A DNA stretch of 64,000 nucleotides from SW132 sp038150125 (GTDB lineage Bacteria; Bacteroidota; Rhodothermia; Balneolales; Balneolaceae): NCBI RefSeq assembly GCF_038150125.1, contig NZ_JBBVMF010000001.1, forward strand, positions 1 through 64,000, read 5' to 3'. Shown here piece by piece: positions 26,663-34,486 of the stretch; positions within the stretch are counted from its first letter, which is position 1, and every line of letters begins with the position of its first letter. A model generated the notes under the pieces. The model ran no database searches. It had not been told where the DNA came from and saw nothing but the letters and a program-made list of their open reading frames with translations. The position numbers and the translations under genes are program-made.

Positions 26663-26882
26663 AAACATTGCTATATTAATGGCCGCATCCACCGGTGAGG
26701 GGGTGGGTCAGTTTAGTGTGAAACAGGTGGGTCAAGTTGAGTGAAATATTCAGTGGGGAATACTAATGGACTTAGGTGGGGAATACTCGTGACCCTCGAC
26801 AAATTGCTCATATTACCCGGTTGGGGAACTTTAGAAGTGTAGTAAATTGCTGATAAAAAACTGGAAGCTGAATGGGCTGAAA

Positions 26883-26921
26883 TAAAAAATGCGAACTCTG
26901 AAAAGATCAAAGTTCGCATTT
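26883..26921 (-). terminator. Terminator of tRNA-Asn
   Basis: A 10-bp stem (AATGCGAACT / AGTTCGCATT) followed on the minus strand by T5 lies 10 bp downstream of the tRNA. Confidence 0.85.
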
Positions 26922-26931
26922 CCGATACGCT

Positions 26932-27006
26932 TGGCTCCCCGGGTAGGATTCGAACCTACGACCGATCGGTTAACAGCCGATTGCTCTGCCACTGAGCTAC
27001 CGAGGA
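26932..27006 (-). tRNA. tRNA-Asn (anticodon GTT)
   Basis: On the minus strand a complete cloverleaf folds: acceptor TCCTCGG / CCGGGGA, D-arm AGCTCAGTGGCAGAGC, anticodon stem ATCGG / CCGAT around CTGTTAA (anticodon GTT), T-arm with GGTTCGAATCC, discriminator G and an encoded CCA. Confidence 0.97.
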
Positions 27007-27034
27007 TTATATATCAATAAAGTTAAAAACATTC

Positions 27035-27108
27035 CAGCGGACTCGACTCCTACGTCCCGACCACTGTCGGGATAACAGCCGATTGCTCTGCCACTGAGCT
27101 ACCGAGGA
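27035..27108 (-). pseudogene. Pseudo-tRNA: 5' half of tRNA-Asn duplicated
   Basis: The first 36 bases are identical to the 5' half of the tRNA-Asn next door (acceptor strand, D-arm, anticodon arm up to the anticodon). The sequence then departs into a perfect palindrome (TCCCGAC / GTCGGGA) and a T-arm-like end GGAGTCGAGTCC. The anticodon stem and acceptor stem cannot close, so no functional tRNA is expected. Confidence 0.8.
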
Positions 27109-27234
27109 AAAAAACAAAATTTTATGACTCTAAAAGAAAAGTAAGCCGCGTTTCCTTCAAGAGGATGCAAATATAAGGGGAACAATAAGCGTAAGTCAAG
27201 GGAGATTTGAAATATTTTTCAGATTATTTCAGAA

Positions 27235-27266
27235 CTAAAAAAAAGCCGCTTAATAAGCGGCTTTAT
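27235..27266 (-). terminator. Terminator of the Hc1 gene
   Basis: The stem AAAGCCGCTTA / TAAGCGGCTTT with flanking A run (T run on the minus strand) follows the stop codon by 24 bp. Confidence 0.9.
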
Positions 27267-27288
27267 CAAATCGTTTTCTTTAGGAGAA

Positions 27289-27480
27289 TTAGACCTCGTC
27301 TACTTTGCCACTATTCTTCCAATCCTGAATTTCAAGACGGATTTCCTGGGCAACTTTTTTAATTTCCTGAAGTGTCTTACGAGCTCTTGTACCGGCAGCT
27401 TTATTTCCTTTTTCATAAAATTTTTCCATATCAGGCTCCAGTTCGGAAATTAGTGATCGCACCTGTTCAATTCTGTTCAT
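27289..27480 (-). CDS. Histone H1-like protein Hc1 family
   Basis: The 63-residue protein contains KFYEKGNKAAGTRARKTLQE, the hallmark of the Hc1-like proteins of Bacteroidota and relatives, here in the short form without the long Lys/Ala tail of chlamydial Hc1. It is expected to bind DNA non-specifically and act in the nucleoid. A ribosome binding site (AGGAG) lies just upstream of the ATG, and the gene has its own terminator. Confidence 0.9.
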   Translation of the reverse strand: MNRIEQVRSLISELEPDMEKFYEKGNKAAGTRARKTLQEIKKVAQEIRLEIQDWKNSGKVDEV

Positions 27481-27600
27481 ATAAACTCCTTAGTTAGTTT
27501 AATTTATTCTGTCAGTTCATTTTGGAAGTGGACCTAAACTATGTAACCACACGATAATGTTCAAATTAAATACGTGATTATTTCGCACAGAAGACGGTTT

Positions 27601-27840
27601 TTACATATTCAAAAAATTTTCTAAGCTCTTCCAGCAATACATAGGACTGAATTTAACAATGTATCCCTTATACTTAATGATTATTTTTGCCTTAAACCAT
27701 TTGTGAAGCCTTAACCTATCCACACAAATTTCTAATTCCTGAAATCTATATCCGCCTGCCGTAAATATGAGTCCCTCCTTTTTTGTTTGAGCCAAACGCT
27801 CAAACATTTTTATCATCCGCAGGTTTATTCTTTTCTTCAA
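27601..27840 (-). CDS. Small basic hypothetical protein
   Basis: The 79-codon frame (or 71 from the ATG at 27816) encodes a basic protein (GLIFTAGGYRFQELEICVDR, later KAKIIIKYKGYIVKF). Its start overlaps the end of the glycosyltransferase gene and includes a perfect dyad GTTTGAGC / GCTCAAAC (27788-27808) that could be a terminator for that gene. No family is recognised; it may be a chance frame. Confidence 0.3.
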   Translation of the reverse strand: MKKRINLRMIKMFERLAQTKKEGLIFTAGGYRFQELEICVDRLRLHKWFKAKIIIKYKGYIVKFSPMYCWKSLENFLNM

Positions 27841-29062
27841 TCCATCTACTCATAAATCGTGTGCTGGCCATCGTATGATGCATCAGCATGGATCCGGTGA
27901 AATTGTTCGTTCGGTGAAACTCCAGCTCAGACAATAAGATTTTCAGTCGCTCTGAAAGTTGATTTTGATACACCTCTTTTAAAAATCGCTCATTGATAAT
28001 TCGTATGCCTTGCTTTTGTGCATGAGTCCATCGAGCTTCATCAGTATATATTTTTATGGCAGCCTGGGCGAAAGTTTCAGGATCATCACAAATCACACCG
28101 GGCCAATCCATGGACCCGTTAATGCCCTCGGCTCCCATTGATGTTGTGATACTTGGCGTACCACTCAACATTGCGTCAATCAATTTCCCTTTCAAGCCTG
28201 CGCCGAACCTCAGCGGTGCAAGGCAAACGCGAGCCTCTTGCATCACAGTATCCACACGCTCTGCCCGGCCGTGAATTATAAATCCGGTGTCCGGACTATG
28301 CCACTCATTTACCTGTTGACTTGGATAAGATCCGAATACATGCATTGTTGCATTCGGCAACGATTGCCTGATAAGAGGCCAGATGTCACTTCGATGATAA
28401 CTTACTGCGTCAAAGTTTGGTTTATGTCGGAAATTCCCGATCGTCATAAATCCATCGCGTTCAGAAAAACCTGGCCACGCGCCTGATTCACCATCTGTGA
28501 TAGCATCGAATAAAAATGGCAGATACAGTAGTAGTTCCTTCGGCACCTTAAAAAACTCATGCAACAGGTGAATTTCGGTTTCTGAGATAATCAGGGATAA
28601 ATCACTCCTGTAGATGGATGCTATCTCCCGTTTTGCCACATCAGACCTAAGATAGGTTTGAATTCTGTCGTCATTATTTTTGAAACTCATCTCTCTTGCA
28701 TATCTGAGCAGGTGAAGATCCTCTGTATCAAGCACTCGTACGGCAGAGGGACACTGCACGTGAACCCTCCAGCCAAATTGTTCCTCAGTCATAAACCGGT
28801 CAAACAGTACAATTTCCGGATTCAGTTTTTTAACAAAACGATCAAATGACTCATCGTTTACTTCTATCGATTCGCATGCAACCGTTAGTTCAGATAAACC
28901 GGCTGTGTTTTTATTTTGTTTTGCTGTACTTGCAAACGTGATGGACCAGCCCTGGCTTTTAAAAAAGGTGAGTAGCTGCATCATACGTTTTCCAGCTGCT
29001 GAAGACGTAGGCTCAGGCCAAACAAACCCGATTACCAATAGGCTTTTATTTACTTTATTCAT
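27800..29062 (-). CDS. Glycosyltransferase (GT4-like)
   Basis: The 420-residue protein has a Rossmann-type N-terminus (SLLVIGFVWPEPTSSAAGKR). The C-terminal GT-B half carries GFMTIGNFRHKPNFDAV, ATMHVFGSYP, CLAPLRFGAGLKGKLIDAML and the acidic-glycine pattern GTPSITTSMGAEGIN. This is typical of retaining GT-B glycosyltransferases that build surface polysaccharides. Donor and acceptor cannot be read from sequence. It stands alone, not in a polysaccharide cluster. Confidence 0.85.
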   Translation of the reverse strand: MNKVNKSLLVIGFVWPEPTSSAAGKRMMQLLTFFKSQGWSITFASTAKQNKNTAGLSELTVACESIEVNDESFDRFVKKLNPEIVLFDRFMTEEQFGWRVHVQCPSAVRVLDTEDLHLLRYAREMSFKNNDDRIQTYLRSDVAKREIASIYRSDLSLIISETEIHLLHEFFKVPKELLLYLPFLFDAITDGESGAWPGFSERDGFMTIGNFRHKPNFDAVSYHRSDIWPLIRQSLPNATMHVFGSYPSQQVNEWHSPDTGFIIHGRAERVDTVMQEARVCLAPLRFGAGLKGKLIDAMLSGTPSITTSMGAEGINGSMDWPGVICDDPETFAQAAIKIYTDEARWTHAQKQGIRIINERFLKEVYQNQLSERLKILLSELEFHRTNNFTGSMLMHHTMASTRFMSRWIEEKNKPADDKNV

Positions 29063-29357
29063 AAAAATCTGTTATCAAAGACTCTTTGATTCAACCGGAA
29101 ATCGGCCTGCAAATTATAGATCAAAGATATCCGTAACCACTGACAAATCACATAGTTTGGTTAAATATATATGCGCGCAGAATACTAAAGATAGAGTTGA
29201 AGTATTCGGGCAGTGATCCTCTTGAATTGATCCATCCAACAATTAGCAGTTGGCATTTCGGGCAATTTATACTGCCTTTAAAGGTTGTATTTTTGAAAGG
29301 TGAATTCATGACCAAGATTGTTTAGATTCCAACAGTGAAAATTAACCAGATATCAAT

Positions 29358-30149
29358 ATGAAAATTGTAACTATGACAGCATCAACCATTAAGTGTCTTT
29401 TACTGATTTTATCCGCTTCAATCTTGATCATCTCATGTGCGGCAGACGGGCAGTCATCGTCCCCGGAATCAGATTCCGCCACATCTGTACAGGATAGTAA
29501 ACAAATACTGGTATTCTCAAAAACTGCGGGCTGGAGACATCAGTCAATCGAAACAGGTCAAGATGCTTTACAATCTTTGGGTGAGCAACATAACGTAGGT
29601 GTTACGGTAAGTGAAGATGCATCTATGTTTAACCCCGACACCCTGGCAATGTATGATGCTGTCGTCTTTTTAAACACGACCGGGACAATATTCAACGATC
29701 AGCAGCGGTCTGCATTTGAAGAGTACATTCAAAATGGCGGCGGGTATGTTGGCATTCATTCTGCGGCTGATACAGAATATGACTGGCCGTGGTATGGAAA
29801 CCTAATGGGAGCTTATTTCGACAATCACCCTCCGGGAACCCCCAACGCTGATGTACTCGTGCAAGACGACGGTCACAGCGCAACAGAAATGCTTCCGGAT
29901 GTCTGGAACCGGGATGATGAATGGTATAATTACCAGGAATTTAAAGATCATATCAATGTTCTTTTAAGCCTGGATACCGACAGTTACGAAGGCAGCGACC
30001 ACCTTGGCAATCACCCAATTGCGTGGTATCACGAATATGATGGCGGACGGGCATTCTATACTGGCCTTGGACATACAAAAGCAGCCTTCTCTGATGATCT
30101 GTTTCAGCAGCATGTGTGGGGCGGTATTGAATATGCGATGTCTGAGTAA
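29358..30149 (+). CDS. ThuA-domain lipoprotein
   Basis: The 263-residue protein has a lipoprotein signal (SILIISCAAD) and a ThuA (trehalose-utilisation-like, glutamine-amidotransferase-fold) domain. It shows VFSKTAGWRHQSIETGQDAL, then NGGGYVGIHSAADTEYDWPWYG, HPIAWYHEYDGGRAFYTGLG and a final HVWGGIEYAM. Members occur in carbohydrate degradation loci as periplasmic or outer-membrane proteins; the reaction is not established. The neighbouring sugar kinase gene follows on the same strand, about 290 bp on. Confidence 0.9.
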   Translation: MKIVTMTASTIKCLLLILSASILIISCAADGQSSSPESDSATSVQDSKQILVFSKTAGWRHQSIETGQDALQSLGEQHNVGVTVSEDASMFNPDTLAMYDAVVFLNTTGTIFNDQQRSAFEEYIQNGGGYVGIHSAADTEYDWPWYGNLMGAYFDNHPPGTPNADVLVQDDGHSATEMLPDVWNRDDEWYNYQEFKDHINVLLSLDTDSYEGSDHLGNHPIAWYHEYDGGRAFYTGLGHTKAAFSDDLFQQHVWGGIEYAMSE

Positions 30150-30440
30150 GTACAAATATCTTAAATTGCGATTTTGATACCTCTAGCCAGACTCAGCTTC
30201 CGGAAACAGGCAAAAAGTTATCAGGGACCAAAATATTTATTGCGATATCTAAAGCAAATTTCACTATTACAACCAATAGTTCTTAATGCATCAACAACTA
30301 AAGCTATTGGACAATTATGATGTCAACCAGCAAGCCTGTTGAGGCATGCTACCCGCTTTTTTTTTTAAACTAATGGTGTTTTATTCTTTGTATACTAACT
30401 CTTATTTTCGTTTGGCTTAACCCTTCAGTTACCCGATCAT

Positions 30441-31316
30441 ATGAGCAAAACTATCCTCCATTTTGGTGAAATATTATGGGATCAATTTAAAGATTATAAA
30501 CGTGCCGGCGGTTCACCGTTCAACGTTTCAATGCACCTCCATTACCTGAAACACAAAAGTTACCTGATAAGCGCTGTCGGACGTGATGAATTGGGAAGTC
30601 AGCTTCTGGATATCATCGTTCAAAAAGAGGGTGAGAAGAAATACATAGAACGAACCGACTATCCAACCGGCACGGTTTCCGTTCATATGGATGAGAATGA
30701 CGAACCCACCTATACCATCCATCAGCGCGTGGCGTGGGATTTTATTCAGCCATCCGATTCTCTCAGCGAGATTACGCGCATTGCTGATGCATTTACTTTT
30801 GCAACCCTGGCCCAGCGGAGTTCAACCAACAGAATTACTTTACAAAAAATTATCGCTGACCTGCCAGGCTCCTGTCTTTTGTTTTTTGATGTGAACCTTC
30901 GTCCGCCTTACGTCCAGAAACCGGTGCTGGAGTACTCCATGAAAAAAGCAGACTATGTAAAAATGAACCGTGCTGAATGGGATCAGATCGGTGCTATGTT
31001 CAGTATTGAAGAGGAAGCGAAACTTCTGGAGGCTTTCGATCTGAAAGGAATTATTTTAACGCTCGGCGCTGACGGTTCTATTTACTTTGATCGCGATGGC
31101 ACGCACTATGTAGAATCCGCAGTTGACATAGAAACAGGCATCGGCGATTTCGTGGGTGTGGGCGATGCATTCTGGGCATGTTTTATTCATCACACGCTGA
31201 AGGGATCACCCTGGCGCGAAACCATCAAAAAGGCAAACCGGTATGCCGGCTGGGTTGCCGAAAATAAGGGCGGCATTCCCGAGCCTGACGATGACCTTAT
31301 TGAGGCCATATTGTAG
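30441..31316 (+). CDS. PfkB-family carbohydrate kinase (fructokinase-like)
   Basis: The 291-residue enzyme shows GGSPFNVSMHLHYL (substrate-binding GG motif) and FFDVNLRPPYVQK. It also has the ATP-site/catalytic motif GIGDFVGVGDAFWACF with catalytic base D242; the family usually has TxGAGD. Length and arrangement fit bacterial fructokinases or related hexose kinases, which phosphorylate a sugar with ATP in the cytoplasm. The exact sugar is unknown. The upstream gap 30150-30440 holds a weak hairpin before a T10 run (about 30327-30364), a possible terminator of the ThuA gene. Confidence 0.9.
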   Translation: MSKTILHFGEILWDQFKDYKRAGGSPFNVSMHLHYLKHKSYLISAVGRDELGSQLLDIIVQKEGEKKYIERTDYPTGTVSVHMDENDEPTYTIHQRVAWDFIQPSDSLSEITRIADAFTFATLAQRSSTNRITLQKIIADLPGSCLLFFDVNLRPPYVQKPVLEYSMKKADYVKMNRAEWDQIGAMFSIEEEAKLLEAFDLKGIILTLGADGSIYFDRDGTHYVESAVDIETGIGDFVGVGDAFWACFIHHTLKGSPWRETIKKANRYAGWVAENKGGIPEPDDDLIEAIL

Positions 31317-32065
31317 GTACATCGTCTGGTAATAATTGGGGCCTGTCTTAAGTTTATTACAGCGAACAGAGGATACTTAAAAGAGCTCGTTTTTGGATAA
31401 ACACTCCCCTTCCCAATATTCTTTCGTAAATAAGTTCAGAATAAATATAGGCCTCTTTCTCCCCCACCAATACGTTGAGTTCAAACGTGAGGAACCTGTA
31501 GTTTCACAAACAGCGATTTTTAAATGATATCGGCTTATCAAGCTTTCGGTTTGGCGTGACTATAATGCATTTTAAATATGGTTCTACAGGAAAGTTTGTG
31601 GGTACATGTAATAATCCAATGCACAGTCTCATTAAGTCAGATGAGTTATTCAGGAGGTAATACCAGTCATTTGATAGAACAAATCATGTTGCTTTTTTAG
31701 ATTCTTCACAAAACGGAAAATCACCGTTTTATTCAGAATGACAATTAGCTGGCTGAGGCGTAGGGCGGCGTGATTACAAGGCGATAGTGATAAACGACTG
31801 ATGTGTCCACGCCACTCACTTGCTAACCCATGAGCGTGTCATCCTGATCAAGCCATTGTAGTTGATGGCGCAGAGAAGGATCTGCAAGAGTAATGGACAA
31901 TTTTTTAGAAAATTTTGATCATGTTCTATGTGATTGTCCACATATTTTCCATCAACCCACAAACTTTCCTGTAGACCCTTAAATATTTTTCTCTCCAAAT
32001 CTGCGCGTCACAGCGTACGCTCCATATCTCTAATAGCCATTTAATATCTTTTTTTACTAATGACC
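31317..32065. other. Long intergenic region
   Basis: About 750 bases without a supported gene. A stretch near 31839-31890 (GTGTCATCCTGA ... GAAGGATCTGC) resembles the interspersed non-coding repeats common in this bacterial group. A 60-codon minus-strand frame there has no protein resemblance. Confidence 0.4.
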
Positions 32066-32091
32066 ATCAAACGGAAATATTTCCTTTTGAT
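32066..32091. promoter_or_regulatory. Palindrome upstream of the ArsR-rhodanese gene
   Basis: The dyad ATCAAA-c-GGAAATATTTCC-t-TTTGAT is symmetric apart from one position. It lies about 110 bp before the start codon and could be a regulator site or part of the promoter. Confidence 0.4.
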
Positions 32092-32116
32092 TAAATGCAC
32101 TTGATTATTTCTTTTA

Positions 32117-32134
32117 TTCAATAAATTTATTGAA
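32117..32134. promoter_or_regulatory. Likely ArsR-type operator 1
   Basis: A perfect 18-bp palindrome TTCAATAAATTTATTGAA lies 66 bp before the start of the ArsR-rhodanese gene. ArsR/SmtB repressors usually bind such AT-rich dyads in their own promoter; self-regulation is inferred. Confidence 0.65.
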
Positions 32135-32159
32135 CGTTACCGAGAATTACCGTATTATT

Positions 32160-32181
32160 CATTCAACATTATTATTGAATG
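32160..32181. promoter_or_regulatory. Likely ArsR-type operator 2
   Basis: The arms CATTCAA and TTGAATG are separated by 8 bp and share TTCAA/TTGAA with operator 1. The site lies 18 bp before the start codon, where binding would block the promoter or ribosome binding region. Confidence 0.6.
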
Positions 32182-32199
32182 TAAAAGTAACGTTGCAAT

Positions 32200-32868
32200 A
32201 TGGATACACGAGAATTCAAATCGTCTCTTTACAAACAGCTTGCAAAGGTGACAAAAGCGCTGAGTAATCCTCACCGGCTTGAAATTTTAGATCTGCTTGC
32301 CCAGGGTTCGTTTTCGGTTGAGTACATAGCCGAAAACGCGAATATGTCTGTGGCTAATGCATCGCAGCATCTGCAGGTGCTGAAGAAGTCGGGTTTGGTA
32401 GACACTGTGAGGGATGGAAAATATATTTTTTACGAACTCTATGATGGGCGTGTGCTGGAAACCTGGAGAGCACTGCGTCAGCTGGGCCTTTCACGCAACC
32501 AGGAGATCAATGAGCTGCTTGAGGATTACCGGCAGCGAAAAGATCAGATGAACCTGATGAGCAGCGATGAACTGTTCCAAAAATTGAAAAACAATGAAGT
32601 GTACCTGGTTGATGTGCGTCCCGAAGAGGAGTACAACCTTGGACACATTAAGCAGGCCGGCTCTCTGCCGCATAAGCAGCTAAAAGAGAGGCTGCAGGAG
32701 CTGCCAACCGACCGGGAAATCGTAGCCTACTGCCGCGGCCCACTATGCCTGATGGCCGATGAAGCTGTAGCGTTGATGAGAAAAGAGGGATTACATGCCA
32801 CCAGGCTCGAAAACGGATTTGCCGACTGGTTAGCTGAAGAAAGACCAGTAGAAATAACTGACAAATAA
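32200..32868 (+). CDS. ArsR-family regulator fused to a rhodanese domain
   Basis: Residues 1-110 form an ArsR winged helix (KALSNPHRLEILDLLAQG, recognition helix MSVANASQHLQVLKKSGLVD). Residues 120-215 form a rhodanese domain with VYLVDVRPEEEYNLGHI and active-site C178 in YCRGPLC, followed by C183. There is no cysteine in the winged-helix part, so it cannot sense metals or persulfides as ArsR, SmtB or SqrR/BigR do with HTH-domain thiols. The rhodanese Cys is the likely sensor, for example of sulfane sulfur. It heads a plus-strand series of eight genes and has two palindromes in its promoter. Confidence 0.9.
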   Translation: MDTREFKSSLYKQLAKVTKALSNPHRLEILDLLAQGSFSVEYIAENANMSVANASQHLQVLKKSGLVDTVRDGKYIFYELYDGRVLETWRALRQLGLSRNQEINELLEDYRQRKDQMNLMSSDELFQKLKNNEVYLVDVRPEEEYNLGHIKQAGSLPHKQLKERLQELPTDREIVAYCRGPLCLMADEAVALMRKEGLHATRLENGFADWLAEERPVEITDK

Positions 32869-32888
32869 CATTTAAAACAGAGAATAGG

Positions 32889-34043
32889 ATGAAACCAACA
32901 ATATTAGTTTTAGGCGGCGGAATCGGCGGCGTTCATGCAGCAAAGCAACTGAGCCGTGAAATCGGGAATGAAGACGGAATAAACCTGGCCAGAATTTTAG
33001 TTTTTGAACGAAAGAAACAGAGTTTATATGCCCCCTCTCTCACGTGGCTGATGGTGGGCAAACGCGAGCAGAATGAGATCTACAAAGAACTGAGTAAGAT
33101 CGAGTATAACGGCATTGAAGTTATAGAAGGAGAAATTGAAAAGATAGATCCCAAAGCTAAAACAGTTACATCCAACGGGAAAACCTGCGAGGGGGATTAC
33201 ATAATCGCTTCTCTCGGTGTTTCCCAAAATAATTCTGCAAACCTGATATCGGAAGGCCATAATTTTTATACAGTTGATGGTGCTGAATCTTTCCATAATG
33301 AACTCAGATCATTTACCGGAAACAGAATCTCGATCCTGGTCTCTTCTCTCCCCTACAAATCACCGGTAGCTCCCTATGAAGCCGCGATGCTTATAGATAA
33401 CTACCTGAGAGAAAATGACAAACGTCAGGAAGTTGAGATTCACCTCTATACCCCCGAAGTAAAGCCCATGCCTTTTGCCAATTCTGAGATCTCATCGCAC
33501 GTGGTTAAGTTGATGCAGGAAAAGGACATTTACTACCATCCGAGTCACCAATTTGTTAAAGAAAAACAGGACAAAATTGAATTCAGGACAGGTTCAGATG
33601 ACACGTTCACCGCTAACCCGGGCCTTCTTGCATACACACCGGAACATATAGCTCCTGCTGTTTTATCAGAGGCAGGATTGACTGAAGATTCCGGCTGGGT
33701 AGAACCCAACCCCGACACTCTTGAAACCAAATTTGACAATGTGTATGTGATTGGTGATGTCATTGAACTGTCCGGCGAAAAGAATCAACCCATGCCAAAA
33801 GCAGGAATTTTTGCACAGCACCAGGCAGAAGTAGTGGCTCATAACATAGCACGCAAAATCTCAGGTAAGTCACCTGACAGGACATTCAAGTACAAGGGTT
33901 CCTACATCCTTGATTCCGGAAACAGAGCTGATAAAATAAGCGGAGATTTTGAAAAGGGCGGGAATCAATCCTCTAAAAGCGGTGCGCTGCGACACTGGGA
34001 AAAAGTCATATCAGAGAAAGCCTGGTTCCTGAATAATTTTTGA
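32889..34043 (+). CDS. SQR/FCSD-like NAD(P)/FAD-dependent oxidoreductase lacking redox cysteines
   Basis: The 384-residue flavoprotein has an FAD-binding N-terminus (ILVLGGGIGGVHAAKQL), a second nucleotide site (YIIASLGVSQN) and the family end motif VYVIGDVIEL...PKAGIFAQHQAEVVAHNI. It is related to sulfide:quinone oxidoreductase. However, the position usually CxYKCPxAPYE reads SSLPYKSPVAPYEAA, and the whole protein seems to have only one cysteine. It therefore cannot run the classical cysteine-trisulfide chemistry. It starts 20 bp after the regulator, so the two are co-transcribed. It may oxidise another substrate or act as a sulfur-linked electron carrier. Confidence 0.8.
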   Translation: MKPTILVLGGGIGGVHAAKQLSREIGNEDGINLARILVFERKKQSLYAPSLTWLMVGKREQNEIYKELSKIEYNGIEVIEGEIEKIDPKAKTVTSNGKTCEGDYIIASLGVSQNNSANLISEGHNFYTVDGAESFHNELRSFTGNRISILVSSLPYKSPVAPYEAAMLIDNYLRENDKRQEVEIHLYTPEVKPMPFANSEISSHVVKLMQEKDIYYHPSHQFVKEKQDKIEFRTGSDDTFTANPGLLAYTPEHIAPAVLSEAGLTEDSGWVEPNPDTLETKFDNVYVIGDVIELSGEKNQPMPKAGIFAQHQAEVVAHNIARKISGKSPDRTFKYKGSYILDSGNRADKISGDFEKGGNQSSKSGALRHWEKVISEKAWFLNNF

Positions 34044-34086
34044 TGAACAGTTACTGCAGGTTTTCTGAAGTGTGAGTTCCAATAAA

Positions 34087-34179
34087 GGTCATCCCACGCC
34101 GGAGCGTGGGATCTCCAATCACTGCATAGAACCGGACTTAAATGAATTGGGAGATGCCGCATCGCAGTGCGGCATGACG
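34087..34179. repeat. REP-like double hairpin between operon genes
   Basis: Two strong stems, ATCCCACG / CGTGGGAT and GATGCCGC / GCGGCATG, are bounded by GGTCAT and ATGACG. This is the layout of interspersed repeats (BIME/REP-like) found in many genomes. It lies in the 197-bp gap between the flavoprotein and the DUF2892 gene and could modulate read-through. Confidence 0.65.
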
Positions 34180-34239
34180 ATTAAACCACGCGATCCACTA
34201 AAGCACTCATAGTATCAAAAATCAAATAAGGAAAACACG

Positions 34240-34485
34240 ATGGATGGAAATAAACGAACAATGAGACTATTTGCCGGTAGCATGATAACAGGAAGCTTAC
34301 TTCTTGCTTACGTCATCTCACCCTACTGGCTCCTGCTTACACTATTTGTAGGTGTAAATATGATTCAATCGGCTTTTACGGGCTGGTGCCTTGCGGATAA
34401 CATCATTGAAAAATATAATCTCGGTTTTAAAAAATCTGTTACCTGCCGGGCCAAAACACTTTCTAAATCAAATAACAACAACTAA
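34240..34485 (+). CDS. DUF2892 (YgaP-type) membrane protein
   Basis: The 81-residue protein has two hydrophobic segments and the family motif YWLLLTLFVGVNMIQSAFTGWCL. DUF2892 domains are usually found fused to or beside rhodaneses, as in YgaP, where they form the membrane part of a sulfurtransferase. Here the rhodanese is on the regulator. The C-terminal KKSVTCRAK gives a further cysteine. The stop codon is 1 bp before the next start, so translation is tightly coupled to the TolC gene. Confidence 0.85.
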   Translation: MDGNKRTMRLFAGSMITGSLLLAYVISPYWLLLTLFVGVNMIQSAFTGWCLADNIIEKYNLGFKKSVTCRAKTLSKSNNNN

Positions 34486-34486
34486 A

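Larger units (their letters stand above)
25062..26801. mobile_element. Rearranged IS21-family remnant (two head-to-head partial elements)
   Basis: The left end TGTCAAGGGTCACGAGAATT and the right end, read inward as TGTCGAGGGTCACGAGTATT, are inverted repeats of about 50 bp. They contain the repeated core TATTCCCCAC, which is typical of multi-repeat IS21 ends. Inside are an istB remnant on the minus strand next to the left end, an istA C-terminal fragment, and a different istB fragment on the plus strand next to the right end. Both termini are therefore istB-proximal ends, so two elements in opposite orientation have been joined with loss of most of istA. Confidence 0.75.
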
